From JAAZNF01 sp964561025 (GTDB lineage Bacteria > Myxococcota > B64-G9): a stretch of DNA of 64,000 nt. Below the pieces are notes generated by a model. The model was not told the DNA's origin. It did not search any database and saw nothing but the letters and a program-made list of their open reading frames with translations. Position 1 is the stretch's first letter, and the number at the start of each line of letters is the position of its first letter. Of this stretch, positions 26,037 to 33,613 are shown in pieces. The translations under genes and the position numbers were made by a program. The stretch spans positions 8,892 through 72,891 of the forward strand of contig CAZLNM010000010.1 of assembly GCA_964561025.1 (NCBI GenBank). The letters are read 5' to 3'.

Positions 26037-27956
26037 ATGGAAAAGAAAGAAGCGACTCTCTCCATCATCCTGGACGTCAGCCTCGATGGCGAGGGCGGCG
26101 GGCGGCACGAGTTCACGCAGAAGAGCGTGATCATCGGCAGCGGGCCGTCGGCCAACCTGCGCATCACGCATCCGTCCGTGTCCAGCATCCACGCTATCCT
26201 CAAGGCGGGCGAGGACGAGGCCAGCGCGCTGCTCTCCGACCTCGGCAGCGAGGAGGGCACCCAGGTGAACGAGGCCGAGATCCGGCGCGAGGCCACCGTG
26301 AAGCGCGGCGACCAGATCCGGGTCGGCCAGGTGGAGATCTTCGTGATCGGGGTCGGCTCCGACGCGGTCGAGACCAAGACCGAGCGCCCACCGCAGCGCC
26401 CCGCGGTGCGCGAGGTGGCGGAGGAGAAGCCCAAGGCCGCCGAGGCGAAACCTGCCGCGACTCCGCCCCGGCCGCCCCCGCGCCGCGAGGAGAAGAAGCC
26501 AGCGCCGTCCGAGCCCAAACCCGGGACGCAGGTGGTGAGGCGGCGCGAGATCCCCCGCGAAGGCGAGATGGGTGGCAAGAGCGGCGAGGCCTTCTTCCGG
26601 CGCGAGCTCTCCCCGATGGAGCGCCCGCGGGATGGCCTGAAGCTCCTCGAGGTGAAGGCCATGTGGGGGCGGGTGGTGCTGGATGCCCGCCAGTTCGCCG
26701 CCGGTGAGATGGTCACCGTGGGTGATGCCCCCAACGCCAGCTTCCGGCTGTCGGCCGATCGCACTCCGGGCGAGGTGTTCACCCTGGTCTCCCCTGGCGG
26801 CCCCCACGGCTACGTGGTCCAGGTCGCCTCGGGCATGGAGATCGATGTCATGCGCGACGGCAAGCCGCAACCGGTCGACGGGTTGCCGTCCCAGGGGGCG
26901 GTGCGCACCTACGCGTTGGGTCTTTCCGACCGCGTTCGGGTGAGCATGGGGCAGCTGGCCTTCATCATCCAGTACGTCTCGCCGGTGCAGCCGCTGCGCA
27001 GCCCGCTGGCGTACTCCTTCGATGACCGGGTGGTGCGCTGGTTCGCGTTGGTGCTCATCGTGGCGGTGGGCATGTGGCTGGCCATCGAGGCCACGCCCAA
27101 GGCCGAGGCCGAGGTCTCCGACTACCTCAAGAACCCGGCCCGCTTCGCCCAGCTCATCATGCCCACCCAGCGCGAGGACAAGAAGAAGTCCTTCGAGGAG
27201 ATCAAGAAGAAGCAGGAAGAGAAGAAGCTGGTGGACGACAGCGACAAGTGGAAGAAGGTCACCGCCAAGGAGAAGGCCAACACCAAGGACATCCCCCGCG
27301 AGGTCAAGAGGGAGATCGATCGCAAGGTGGCCACCAACGCCGGCATCCTGGGCCTGCTGGCCAAGAAGGGCGGCGGCAGCGGTGACAACGCCTCCTCGGT
27401 GTTCGGCGGCTCGGCGCTGACCAACATCGACCAGGCGCTGGCGAGCATGAACAGCACCGGCATGGGCGACTCCAGCGGCTTCGGCGGCATGGGCACCCGC
27501 GGCGGCGGCCCGGGCGGCGGCGGCGGCGGCCTCGGTCTGGGCGGGTTGGGCACGGCGGGCTACGGCCGCGGCGCCGGCGCTGGCTACGGCAGCGTGGCCC
27601 TGGGTCACCGCGGGCGTAGCGACATCCAGGTGGTCCACCAGAACACCAAGGTCATCGGCGGCCTGTCGCAGGAGGTGGTGGGCCAGTACATCAAGCGCTA
27701 CTGGGCCCAGATCAAGTTCTGCTACGAGCGCGAGCTCACCAAGAACCCCAACCTGTACGGCAAGGTGACCATCACCTTCACCATCGGAGGCAACGGCCGG
27801 ATCAGCGAGGCCCAGGTGATGCAGACCACCATGAACAACGCCAACGTGGAGGAGTGCATCCTGCGCGTGATCCGGCGCATCATCTTCCCGCAGCCCAAGG
27901 GCGGCGGCCAGGTCATCGTGACCTACCCGTTCCTGTTCCAGCTGGCGGGCGGCTGA
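26037..27956 (+). CDS. gltG: FHA-TM-TonB-like protein with AgmX/PglI C-terminal domain (GltG/NfsG-like)
   Basis: 639 residues, cytoplasm to periplasm. Residues 25-105 are an FHA domain (ANLRITHPSVSSIHAIL, LGSEEGTQVN), but the Arg after the first Gly is Ser (IIGSG), so phosphothreonine binding may be altered. A Pro-rich linker and a second beta domain (about 200-315) follow, then one membrane helix (333-352), a charged helical region, a Gly-rich hinge (480-520) and the AgmX/PglI-type C-terminal domain (545-636) with Cys562 and Cys607, a conserved pair that may form a disulfide. The C-terminal domain is TonB-like and should reach across the periplasm to the outer-membrane parts. This is the piece that links an inner-membrane motor to the outer membrane in Glt and Nfs systems. 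No motor genes lie nearby. Confidence 0.85.
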   Translation: MEKKEATLSIILDVSLDGEGGGRHEFTQKSVIIGSGPSANLRITHPSVSSIHAILKAGEDEASALLSDLGSEEGTQVNEAEIRREATVKRGDQIRVGQVEIFVIGVGSDAVETKTERPPQRPAVREVAEEKPKAAEAKPAATPPRPPPRREEKKPAPSEPKPGTQVVRRREIPREGEMGGKSGEAFFRRELSPMERPRDGLKLLEVKAMWGRVVLDARQFAAGEMVTVGDAPNASFRLSADRTPGEVFTLVSPGGPHGYVVQVASGMEIDVMRDGKPQPVDGLPSQGAVRTYALGLSDRVRVSMGQLAFIIQYVSPVQPLRSPLAYSFDDRVVRWFALVLIVAVGMWLAIEATPKAEAEVSDYLKNPARFAQLIMPTQREDKKKSFEEIKKKQEEKKLVDDSDKWKKVTAKEKANTKDIPREVKREIDRKVATNAGILGLLAKKGGGSGDNASSVFGGSALTNIDQALASMNSTGMGDSSGFGGMGTRGGGPGGGGGGLGLGGLGTAGYGRGAGAGYGSVALGHRGRSDIQVVHQNTKVIGGLSQEVVGQYIKRYWAQIKFCYERELTKNPNLYGKVTITFTIGGNGRISEAQVMQTTMNNANVEECILRVIRRIIFPQPKGGGQVIVTYPFLFQLAGG

Positions 27957-28057
27957 TCGGTTCGGGAGCGTCTTGGCGTGGCGGTCGAGATGTCAAGCGG
28001 GTGCATGAGCGGCATCGTTTTTCCATGAGAGACCTGCCTCGAATGCGTTTTCTTTTT

Positions 28058-28089
28058 GCACGATCGACCGCGAGGCACGACCATCGTGC
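28058..28089 (+). promoter_or_regulatory. Operator-like GCACGA repeats upstream of barrel 3
   Basis: GCACGA occurs at 28058-28063 and 28075-28080, and the second copy forms a perfect palindrome with TCGTGC at 28084-28089 (3-base centre). TTGCAC (28056-28061) with GACCAT 17 bases downstream could be a weak promoter here. It sits in the 188-base gap between the FHA gene and the third barrel. Confidence 0.3.
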
Positions 28090-28144
28090 GCGACCAGGCG
28101 CACCCTACGTTGCGGCCCAAGGCCGCGCCAGAGGAGGCATTGAC

Positions 28145-28858
28145 ATGCGGCGATGGACACTGGGGGCGGTGTTTGCGTTGGCGATGGTGGCGTGGGTCGG
28201 GATGGCCGGGGCGCAGGAGGCCTCACCGCCAGCCGGAACGCCGCCGGCCGCGAGCGCGGTGACCCAGCCGGCCAAGACGGCGGCGGACGAGTCGGAGCAG
28301 ATCGTCTTCGAGCGGCTGATGGGGTTCTACCTCGAGGGTCGGGTAGGCACCTTCTTCACCATCGCCGGTGCCCGCGGCTGGTCCAACGCCCAGCCCTTCT
28401 TCGGTTTCGAGATCGGGTATGACATCACCGATGCCTTCTCCATGCAGCTCTCCTACGCCTCGGGCTACCAGGCGGCGAACCCGCTCAAGTACGTGGGCGG
28501 GTGCGATCCGAGCATGGGCGACTGCTCCAAGTACTGCGATCCCTCCTCGGATGCGAGCTGCAACGACTACCACATGGACTTCTCGCTCACCTTCGTCAAC
28601 CTGTCGGCCGATTACGACGTGTGGTCCAGCGAGCGCTGGGCGCTGGAGGCTCGGCTGGGCGGTGGCATCGTGATCATCCAGCCATCGGCCAAGCCCGATC
28701 AACCGCCGGTGGACGGCGATGTCTTCGCCGGCGTACGCTTCGAGTACTACACCCTGCTCAAGCACTTCACCGTGGGCGCGGAGTTCGACTTCTACTATGT
28801 CTTCGCCTCGGGAATCCCCGCCTTCTCCGGTTCGGCGTCGGTGGTGTACAACTTCTGA
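28145..28858 (+). CDS. Outer-membrane beta-barrel protein, CglE/GltH-type (barrel 3)
   Basis: 237 residues with GAGGAGG before the ATG and a signal peptide ending AGAQE. A short Pro/Ala linker precedes the barrel (MGFYLEGRVGTFFTIAGARG, FFGFEIGYDITDAFSMQLSY, LLKHFTVGAEFDFYYVFASG) and the last strand ends in Phe (SASVVYNF). The strand pattern resembles the CglE family of gliding-motility outer-membrane proteins. One loop carries four Cys within about 20 residues (GGCDPSMGDCSKYCDPSSDA plus one more), probably two disulfides at the surface. It closes the envelope cluster. Confidence 0.7.
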   Translation: MRRWTLGAVFALAMVAWVGMAGAQEASPPAGTPPAASAVTQPAKTAADESEQIVFERLMGFYLEGRVGTFFTIAGARGWSNAQPFFGFEIGYDITDAFSMQLSYASGYQAANPLKYVGGCDPSMGDCSKYCDPSSDASCNDYHMDFSLTFVNLSADYDVWSSERWALEARLGGGIVIIQPSAKPDQPPVDGDVFAGVRFEYYTLLKHFTVGAEFDFYYVFASGIPAFSGSASVVYNF

Positions 28859-28924
28859 GCTGCGCTCGGACAAATCGAGACAGGGTCAGGGGACGGGCGC
28901 AGGGGGAGTCTCTTGTGAGTTTTA

Positions 28925-28949
28925 CCTCCGAGGTAATAGAACTCGGAGG
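28925..28949. terminator. 8-bp GC-rich hairpin after the envelope cluster
   Basis: CCTCCGAG (28925-28932) pairs with CTCGGAGG (28942-28949) across a 9-base loop, 66 bases after the stop of barrel 3. No T-run follows. The rest of the 232-base gap (28859-29090) shows no gene. Confidence 0.4.
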
Positions 28950-29090
28950 GGTCTCGCACCTAGTGGTATGATCAGTCTCGGGTGCCGAAATTCTTTGTAG
29001 TGGGACCCAGCGTTGGTTCATCAACGCCAACGAGGTCGGGAGTGCGATGGGGATGGGCTCACGAGTCGTGCGCTGACCGGCAGCCAACGG

Positions 29091-29306
29091 CTACGTCCCG
29101 CTGGAATCCTTTTGTCTTTTTCCGGGCAGGAAGGCTTCGATCAGGCCCAGGAGCGGCTTGATACGCTCTTGCAGCCGGGCCTGGCACTCGAAGGCCTTGC
29201 TCATGAGCCGGCCGGTGCGCGGATCGGACATGATGCGGCCGACCCACGGGTGGGACAGGAGCTTCATGGCATGCTGCATGGCGGCCTTCTTGAGCGAATC
29301 CAACAT
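29091..29306 (-). CDS. Small conserved-looking cytoplasmic protein, unknown
   Basis: 71 residues with a perfect AGGAGG site four bases before the ATG. No signal peptide. Sequence is helical with PWVGRIMSDPRTGRLMSKAF in the middle, ending in a basic tail. It begins 27 bases after the PilZ-like gene and is probably co-transcribed with it. I do not recognise a family. Confidence 0.6.
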   Translation of the reverse strand: MLDSLKKAAMQHAMKLLSHPWVGRIMSDPRTGRLMSKAFECQARLQERIKPLLGLIEAFLPGKRQKDSSGT

Positions 29307-29333
29307 GGTTCCTCCTGATGGCGGTACGGTCCG

Positions 29334-30161
29334 TTACAGGTTGAGCAGCTTGCGGGCCGCCTGCTGAATCGCGGTCCGCACGTGAGGGCTCTTCGCCAGG
29401 GTACGCACGTCGCCCGGGGGGAGCCGGGAAAGCAACTGCACCGCGAGCGGTAGCGGTGTCTTGGGATTGTGCACCAGGTTGCGGCACACGGTGGCGGAGC
29501 GTGTCCACTCCAGGTTCATCCCGATCATGCGCAGGGCATCGGGGTTGACCCCGGGCATCTTGGCGATCTGCTCGATCTCGTCGAGCGTGATGGCCGGGTT
29601 CTTGATCACGAAGGGGTGGACCGTCTTGTTGCTGTCGCGGATGAGCAAGAGCCGCATCTCGCGCCGGCCATGCAGGGCGGCGCGGCGCTTCTCGTCAACG
29701 CTCATGGCCTCGATCTGCTGAATGAGAGGAAGACCGGCGTTGTCCGCGGGCTCGGCCTCGCCGCCGGGTTTCTCGCCGGGGGGCGGCGCGGCCTCCGGCG
29801 CGGCGTCCGGCGGGACGGGCACACCGGCCGCCGCTCGCGGATCGGCCGCGTCGGGTTCACCGTCGAACGGTGCCGCCCGGATCTCGGCCTCGAGCGTTGT
29901 GACGGTGGTCTTCAACTCCGGTGCCGGAATCTGGATCGCCACCCCCTGCCCGGGAATCACCTGCACCACCTCGGCGGCGAGCTGGATGGTTTTTCCCGAG
30001 GGGAGGAGCAGGTGCAGGCGCACCTGCGAGAACTGGGCGAGCGGTGCCTGCAAGCGCAGCAGCATCCCACCCAGCGAGAGCTGGGTCCGCACATCCCGTT
30101 CGAGCGAGGACCAGCGGGCATAGCGCAGGGTGATGTCGCTCGTTCCCATGGAAGGCATCAT
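29334..30161 (-). CDS. PilZ-like domain protein with helical C-terminal repeats
   Basis: 275 residues from ATG 30161; a second ATG follows at once and a TTG at 30185 is also possible. The N-terminal 80 residues have a PilZ beta-barrel pattern (TQLSLGGMLLRLQAPLAQFS, VRLHLLLPSGKTIQLAAEVV), but the c-di-GMP motifs are poor: no RxxxR and Gln instead of Asp/Asn in the xSxxG motif. An Ala/Pro/Glu linker leads to a C-terminal helical domain (PAITLDEIEQIAKMPGVNPD, VHNPKTPLPLAVQLLSRLPP) that looks like short HEAT-type repeats. It may be a signalling adaptor rather than a nucleotide sensor. Confidence 0.65.
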   Translation of the reverse strand: MMPSMGTSDITLRYARWSSLERDVRTQLSLGGMLLRLQAPLAQFSQVRLHLLLPSGKTIQLAAEVVQVIPGQGVAIQIPAPELKTTVTTLEAEIRAAPFDGEPDAADPRAAAGVPVPPDAAPEAAPPPGEKPGGEAEPADNAGLPLIQQIEAMSVDEKRRAALHGRREMRLLLIRDSNKTVHPFVIKNPAITLDEIEQIAKMPGVNPDALRMIGMNLEWTRSATVCRNLVHNPKTPLPLAVQLLSRLPPGDVRTLAKSPHVRTAIQQAARKLLNL

Positions 30162-30214
30162 GGCGGTTCCGGCCTCGCTTGGCAAGGGTCAAGTGAGGGC
30201 CTCCTTCGCGCGTT

Positions 30215-30243
30215 TTGTGACCATCGCCCCGCTGTGGTACCAT
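30215..30243 (+). promoter_or_regulatory. Promoter of the hybrid-kinase operon
   Basis: TTGTGA (30215-30220), 17-nt spacer, TACCAT (30238-30243). The in-frame ATG at 30242 overlaps the -10 element, which supports translation from the ATG at 30275 instead. Confidence 0.55.
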
Positions 30244-30274
30244 GCCCCGCCGAGGGGTAGAGGAGCGGCGAGGG

Positions 30275-33200
30275 ATGAGCGAGCACAGGCACCGCATCCT
30301 GGCGGTGGATGACGAACCGGACGTGCTGGACGTGTTGCGCCGGGCCCTGGAGGAGCAGCACCAGGTCTTCACTGCCCAGAGCGGGGCGCAGGCGCTCGAC
30401 ATCCTCAGACGAGAGGACATCGACCTGCTCATCACCGACCAGCGCATGCCGGGAATGAGCGGCGTCCAGCTCATGGAGGAGGCACGCCGGTTGCGGCCGC
30501 AGATGGTGCGCATCATCCTCACCGGCTACACCGAGCCCCGTGACATGGTCGACGCCATCAACCGCGGCGAGGTGTACCGCTACCTGACCAAGCCCTTCGA
30601 CCTCACCGAGCTTCTGTTCACGGTCAAGAACGGCCTGGAGGCCTACGACCTGCGCCGGGATCGGGAGCGGATGCTGCGCGATCTCGAGCTCCGGCTCAAC
30701 GCCATGACGGCGTTCTTGGACCTCAGCCGGGAGTCGGCGCTGGCACGCTCCACCGACGAGGTGAACGCCGCGCTGGCCCGTTACCTGCCCTTCATCGTGG
30801 ACTTCGACGCCTGTGTCTTCTTCTTCGAGCAGGAGCGGCCCCACCGGGCGCAGCTCACCATCCACCTGCGCCGGCCGGTAGGCGAGCAGATCCTCCAGAA
30901 CATGCGCCGGGAGGCGTTGGACGGCTTCCGTGAGCTGGCCGGCCGGGGGGTGGCCGAGGCGCGGGTCCAGATGTCCGTCACCGGGGACCTTTCCCGGCCG
31001 GAGCGAGAGGAGCCCTTCGCCTCGGAGCTCACGGTCCCCATCAAGGTCCAGGGGGAACCGACCGGGCTCATCCGCTTGTACGCCCGGGAAGCGGGGGCGT
31101 TTCGCCATGATACCCGCGAGCTGGTGGACATCCTGGCCAACCAGACCGCGGAGACCATCCGCAACCTGCGCGAGAAGCTTTCGGCGGAGCGGCAGCGGCT
31201 CGAACTCATGATCGAGAGCCTCCCCGACGGGGTGCTCATGGTGGACGTGCACGACGAGGTGGTGGTGATCAACCCGGCGGCGCGGCGCCTGCTCAACTTG
31301 ACATCCGACGTCTCGGTGGACGCCCGCTACCTGAAAGAAGCGTTGGGGTTCTATCCCTTCGACTTGGTGCGTGGCTTCTCGGGCCGGGACGGCACCATGG
31401 TGCGGGAGGAGGTGCGCCTGGGCGATCGCATCCTGCACTCCCTGGTCTCGCCGGTCCACTGGGCCGACAAGCTGCTGGGAGTGGCGGTAGTGCTGCGGGA
31501 CATCACCGAAGAAAAGACCCTCGAGCACCGCAAGCAGGACTTCCTGTCCATCGTGAGCCACGAGCTGCGCACGCCGCTGACCAGCATCGGCGGCGCGCTG
31601 GACCTCTTGCTCCACCGCTTCCCCGGGGAGATCAACGAGAAGCAGGAGCGCTACCTGCAACTGGCCAAGGGCAGCTGCGACAAGCTCAACCTCATCATCG
31701 ACGAGCTGCTCGATCTCTCGCGTTTCGAGAAGGGTAAGATGCGCCTGCAGATGGCGCGGCTCGACCTGCCGGCGCTGGTGCGCGAGGCGGTGGAGAACTA
31801 TCAGGCCGCGGCGCAAGAGAAGCAGGTGCGGCTGCGGGTCGAAGGCGACACCGGCCCGCTGTGGGTGCATGGCGACAGGAACCGGCTCCATCAGGTGCTC
31901 AACAACCTGTTGTCCAACGCCCTGAAGTTCACCCCCGCCGGCGGCGAGGTGCGGGCCGAGGTCTTCTGCGCGGCCGCCTCGCCGGGGCTGGTCGGCGCCA
32001 GCGTGTTCAACAACGGCGAGGAGATCGAGGAGGCGGATCACGAGCGCATCTTCGATCAGTACGAGCAGACCCGCCGCACCCGCACGGGCAAGGTGACCGG
32101 CTCGGGCCTCGGCCTCAGCATCTCGAAGAACATCATCGAGGCCCACGAGGGGCGCATCTGGGTCGAGAGCGGGCAGGGGGCGGGCACGCGCTTCATCTTC
32201 ACCTTGCCGCTGCTGCAGGACCCCGAGGCGGGACAGGTGGTCCAGGAGGTGACGGTCGCCGCCGGGAACCGCCCGCGCTTCAAGAACCCGCCGCTNNNNN
32301 NNNNNCTGGTGCTGGTCGCGGACGATGACCTCAACACCGTCCTGGTCGTCAAGGGGCTGCTGCTGTCCATGGGCTACTGCGTCAGCGTGGCCACCACCGG
32401 ACGGGACGCCTTGCGCCTGGCGCGGGAGCGGCGTCCGGATCTGGTGCTGTTGGACGTGCGTATGCCGGGGCTCGACGGCCTGCAGATCGCGGACATCCTG
32501 CGGCACGATCCCGACACCCGGCGGGTGGCGGTGCTGGCCATGTCGGCGCCGCAGGCCCGGGAGGAGGCATTACGGGCGGGCGCCGCGGAGTTTTTGGCCA
32601 AGCCGTTCTCGGCAGAGACGCTACGGCAGGCGGCGGAACGGGCCCTGCGCCAGCAGCACCTGGAGCGCTCGCTGTTCTCGGTCCTCATCGTGGACGACGA
32701 CCCGGTGATCCGCTCGGTGTGCCGCGAGGTGTTGGAGGGCCAGGGATTCTCGGTCCTCGAGGCGGCGGACGGCACCCAGGCGCTGGACATGGCCATGCGC
32801 GAGAAGCCCGACGTGGTCCTGCTCGACGTGATGCTGCCGGACATCGACGGCTTCCAGGTGATCGAGCGCCTGCGCGAGGAGCGCGCCACCGCGCAGCTCC
32901 CCATCATCATCATCAGCGCCCGGGGCCGGACCGGCGACAAGGTGCGCGCCTTGCGCCTGGGCGGCGACGACTACCTGGTCAAGCCCTTCGACGCCATGGA
33001 GCTCGGCGCGCGGGTGGAGTCGGTGCTCAAGCGCAAGGAGCGCGAGATCGAGGCCAGCCCGACCACCCGGCTGCCGGGGAGCCCGGTGCTGGAGCGGGAG
33101 TGCGAGCGGCGCCTGCAAGCGGGGCAGTCGTTCGTGCTGTGCTACCTGGACCTCGACAATCTGAAGGCCTTCAACGATTACTACGGCTATGCCAAGGCCG

Positions 33201-33613
33201 ACGGCGTCATCCAACAGACCGGAGATATCATCCGCAAGGCGGTGGAGCGCCACGGCGACGGGAGCGATCTGGTGAGCCACATCGCGGGCGACGACTTCGT
33301 GGTGGTCACGCAGGAGCCGCAGTTGCGGGCCATCGCCGAAGAGGTGATCGCCACCTTCGACCGCCTCATCCCCATGTACTACGCCGAAAGCGATCGCGAG
33401 CGAGGTTACATCGAAACCGAGGACCGCTTTGGCGAGCGGCGCAAGTTCCCCTTGATGAGCATATCGCTGGCGGCGGTGAAAGTGAGGCGTGGCGCCTTCC
33501 GCTCGCACGCCGAGGTCTCGACCCGCGCCGCCGAGCTCAAGAGACGGGCCAAGAGCATCCCGGGTAGCGTACTGGTGGTGGGAGACGAGCAGGGGGAAAC
33601 CGTCATCCGATGA
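30275..33613 (+). CDS. Hybrid histidine kinase: REC-GAF-PAS-HisKA-HATPase-REC-REC-GGDEF-like
   Basis: About 1112 residues, cytoplasmic, no membrane helix. Start 30275 has AGGAG nine bases upstream. Order: receiver 1 (phospho-Asp55 in LITDQRMPG), GAF-like region (about 140-305), PAS (about 310-415), HisKA with His429 (SHELRTPLT), ATPase with NLLSNALKF and GSGLGLSI, the 10-N gap, receiver 2 (Asp727), receiver 3 (Asp851), and a GGDEF-type domain whose signature reads AGDDF (1004-1008). The start with a receiver suggests that it is driven by another kinase, and the last domain may be a c-di-GMP enzyme or only a binding module. It overlaps the next kinase gene by 4 bases. Confidence 0.88.
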   Translation: MSEHRHRILAVDDEPDVLDVLRRALEEQHQVFTAQSGAQALDILRREDIDLLITDQRMPGMSGVQLMEEARRLRPQMVRIILTGYTEPRDMVDAINRGEVYRYLTKPFDLTELLFTVKNGLEAYDLRRDRERMLRDLELRLNAMTAFLDLSRESALARSTDEVNAALARYLPFIVDFDACVFFFEQERPHRAQLTIHLRRPVGEQILQNMRREALDGFRELAGRGVAEARVQMSVTGDLSRPEREEPFASELTVPIKVQGEPTGLIRLYAREAGAFRHDTRELVDILANQTAETIRNLREKLSAERQRLELMIESLPDGVLMVDVHDEVVVINPAARRLLNLTSDVSVDARYLKEALGFYPFDLVRGFSGRDGTMVREEVRLGDRILHSLVSPVHWADKLLGVAVVLRDITEEKTLEHRKQDFLSIVSHELRTPLTSIGGALDLLLHRFPGEINEKQERYLQLAKGSCDKLNLIIDELLDLSRFEKGKMRLQMARLDLPALVREAVENYQAAAQEKQVRLRVEGDTGPLWVHGDRNRLHQVLNNLLSNALKFTPAGGEVRAEVFCAAASPGLVGASVFNNGEEIEEADHERIFDQYEQTRRTRTGKVTGSGLGLSISKNIIEAHEGRIWVESGQGAGTRFIFTLPLLQDPEAGQVVQEVTVAAGNRPRFKNPPXXXXLVLVADDDLNTVLVVKGLLLSMGYCVSVATTGRDALRLARERRPDLVLLDVRMPGLDGLQIADILRHDPDTRRVAVLAMSAPQAREEALRAGAAEFLAKPFSAETLRQAAERALRQQHLERSLFSVLIVDDDPVIRSVCREVLEGQGFSVLEAADGTQALDMAMREKPDVVLLDVMLPDIDGFQVIERLREERATAQLPIIIISARGRTGDKVRALRLGGDDYLVKPFDAMELGARVESVLKRKEREIEASPTTRLPGSPVLERECERRLQAGQSFVLCYLDLDNLKAFNDYYGYAKADGVIQQTGDIIRKAVERHGDGSDLVSHIAGDDFVVVTQEPQLRAIAEEVIATFDRLIPMYYAESDRERGYIETEDRFGERRKFPLMSISLAAVKVRRGAFRSHAEVSTRAAELKRRAKSIPGSVLVVGDEQGETVIR
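32296..32305. other. Assembly gap (10 N) in hybrid kinase linker
   Basis: The N-run falls between the ATPase domain and receiver 2. The frame is the same on both sides, so the true length is 1 modulo 3 if the gene is intact. Confidence 0.98.
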
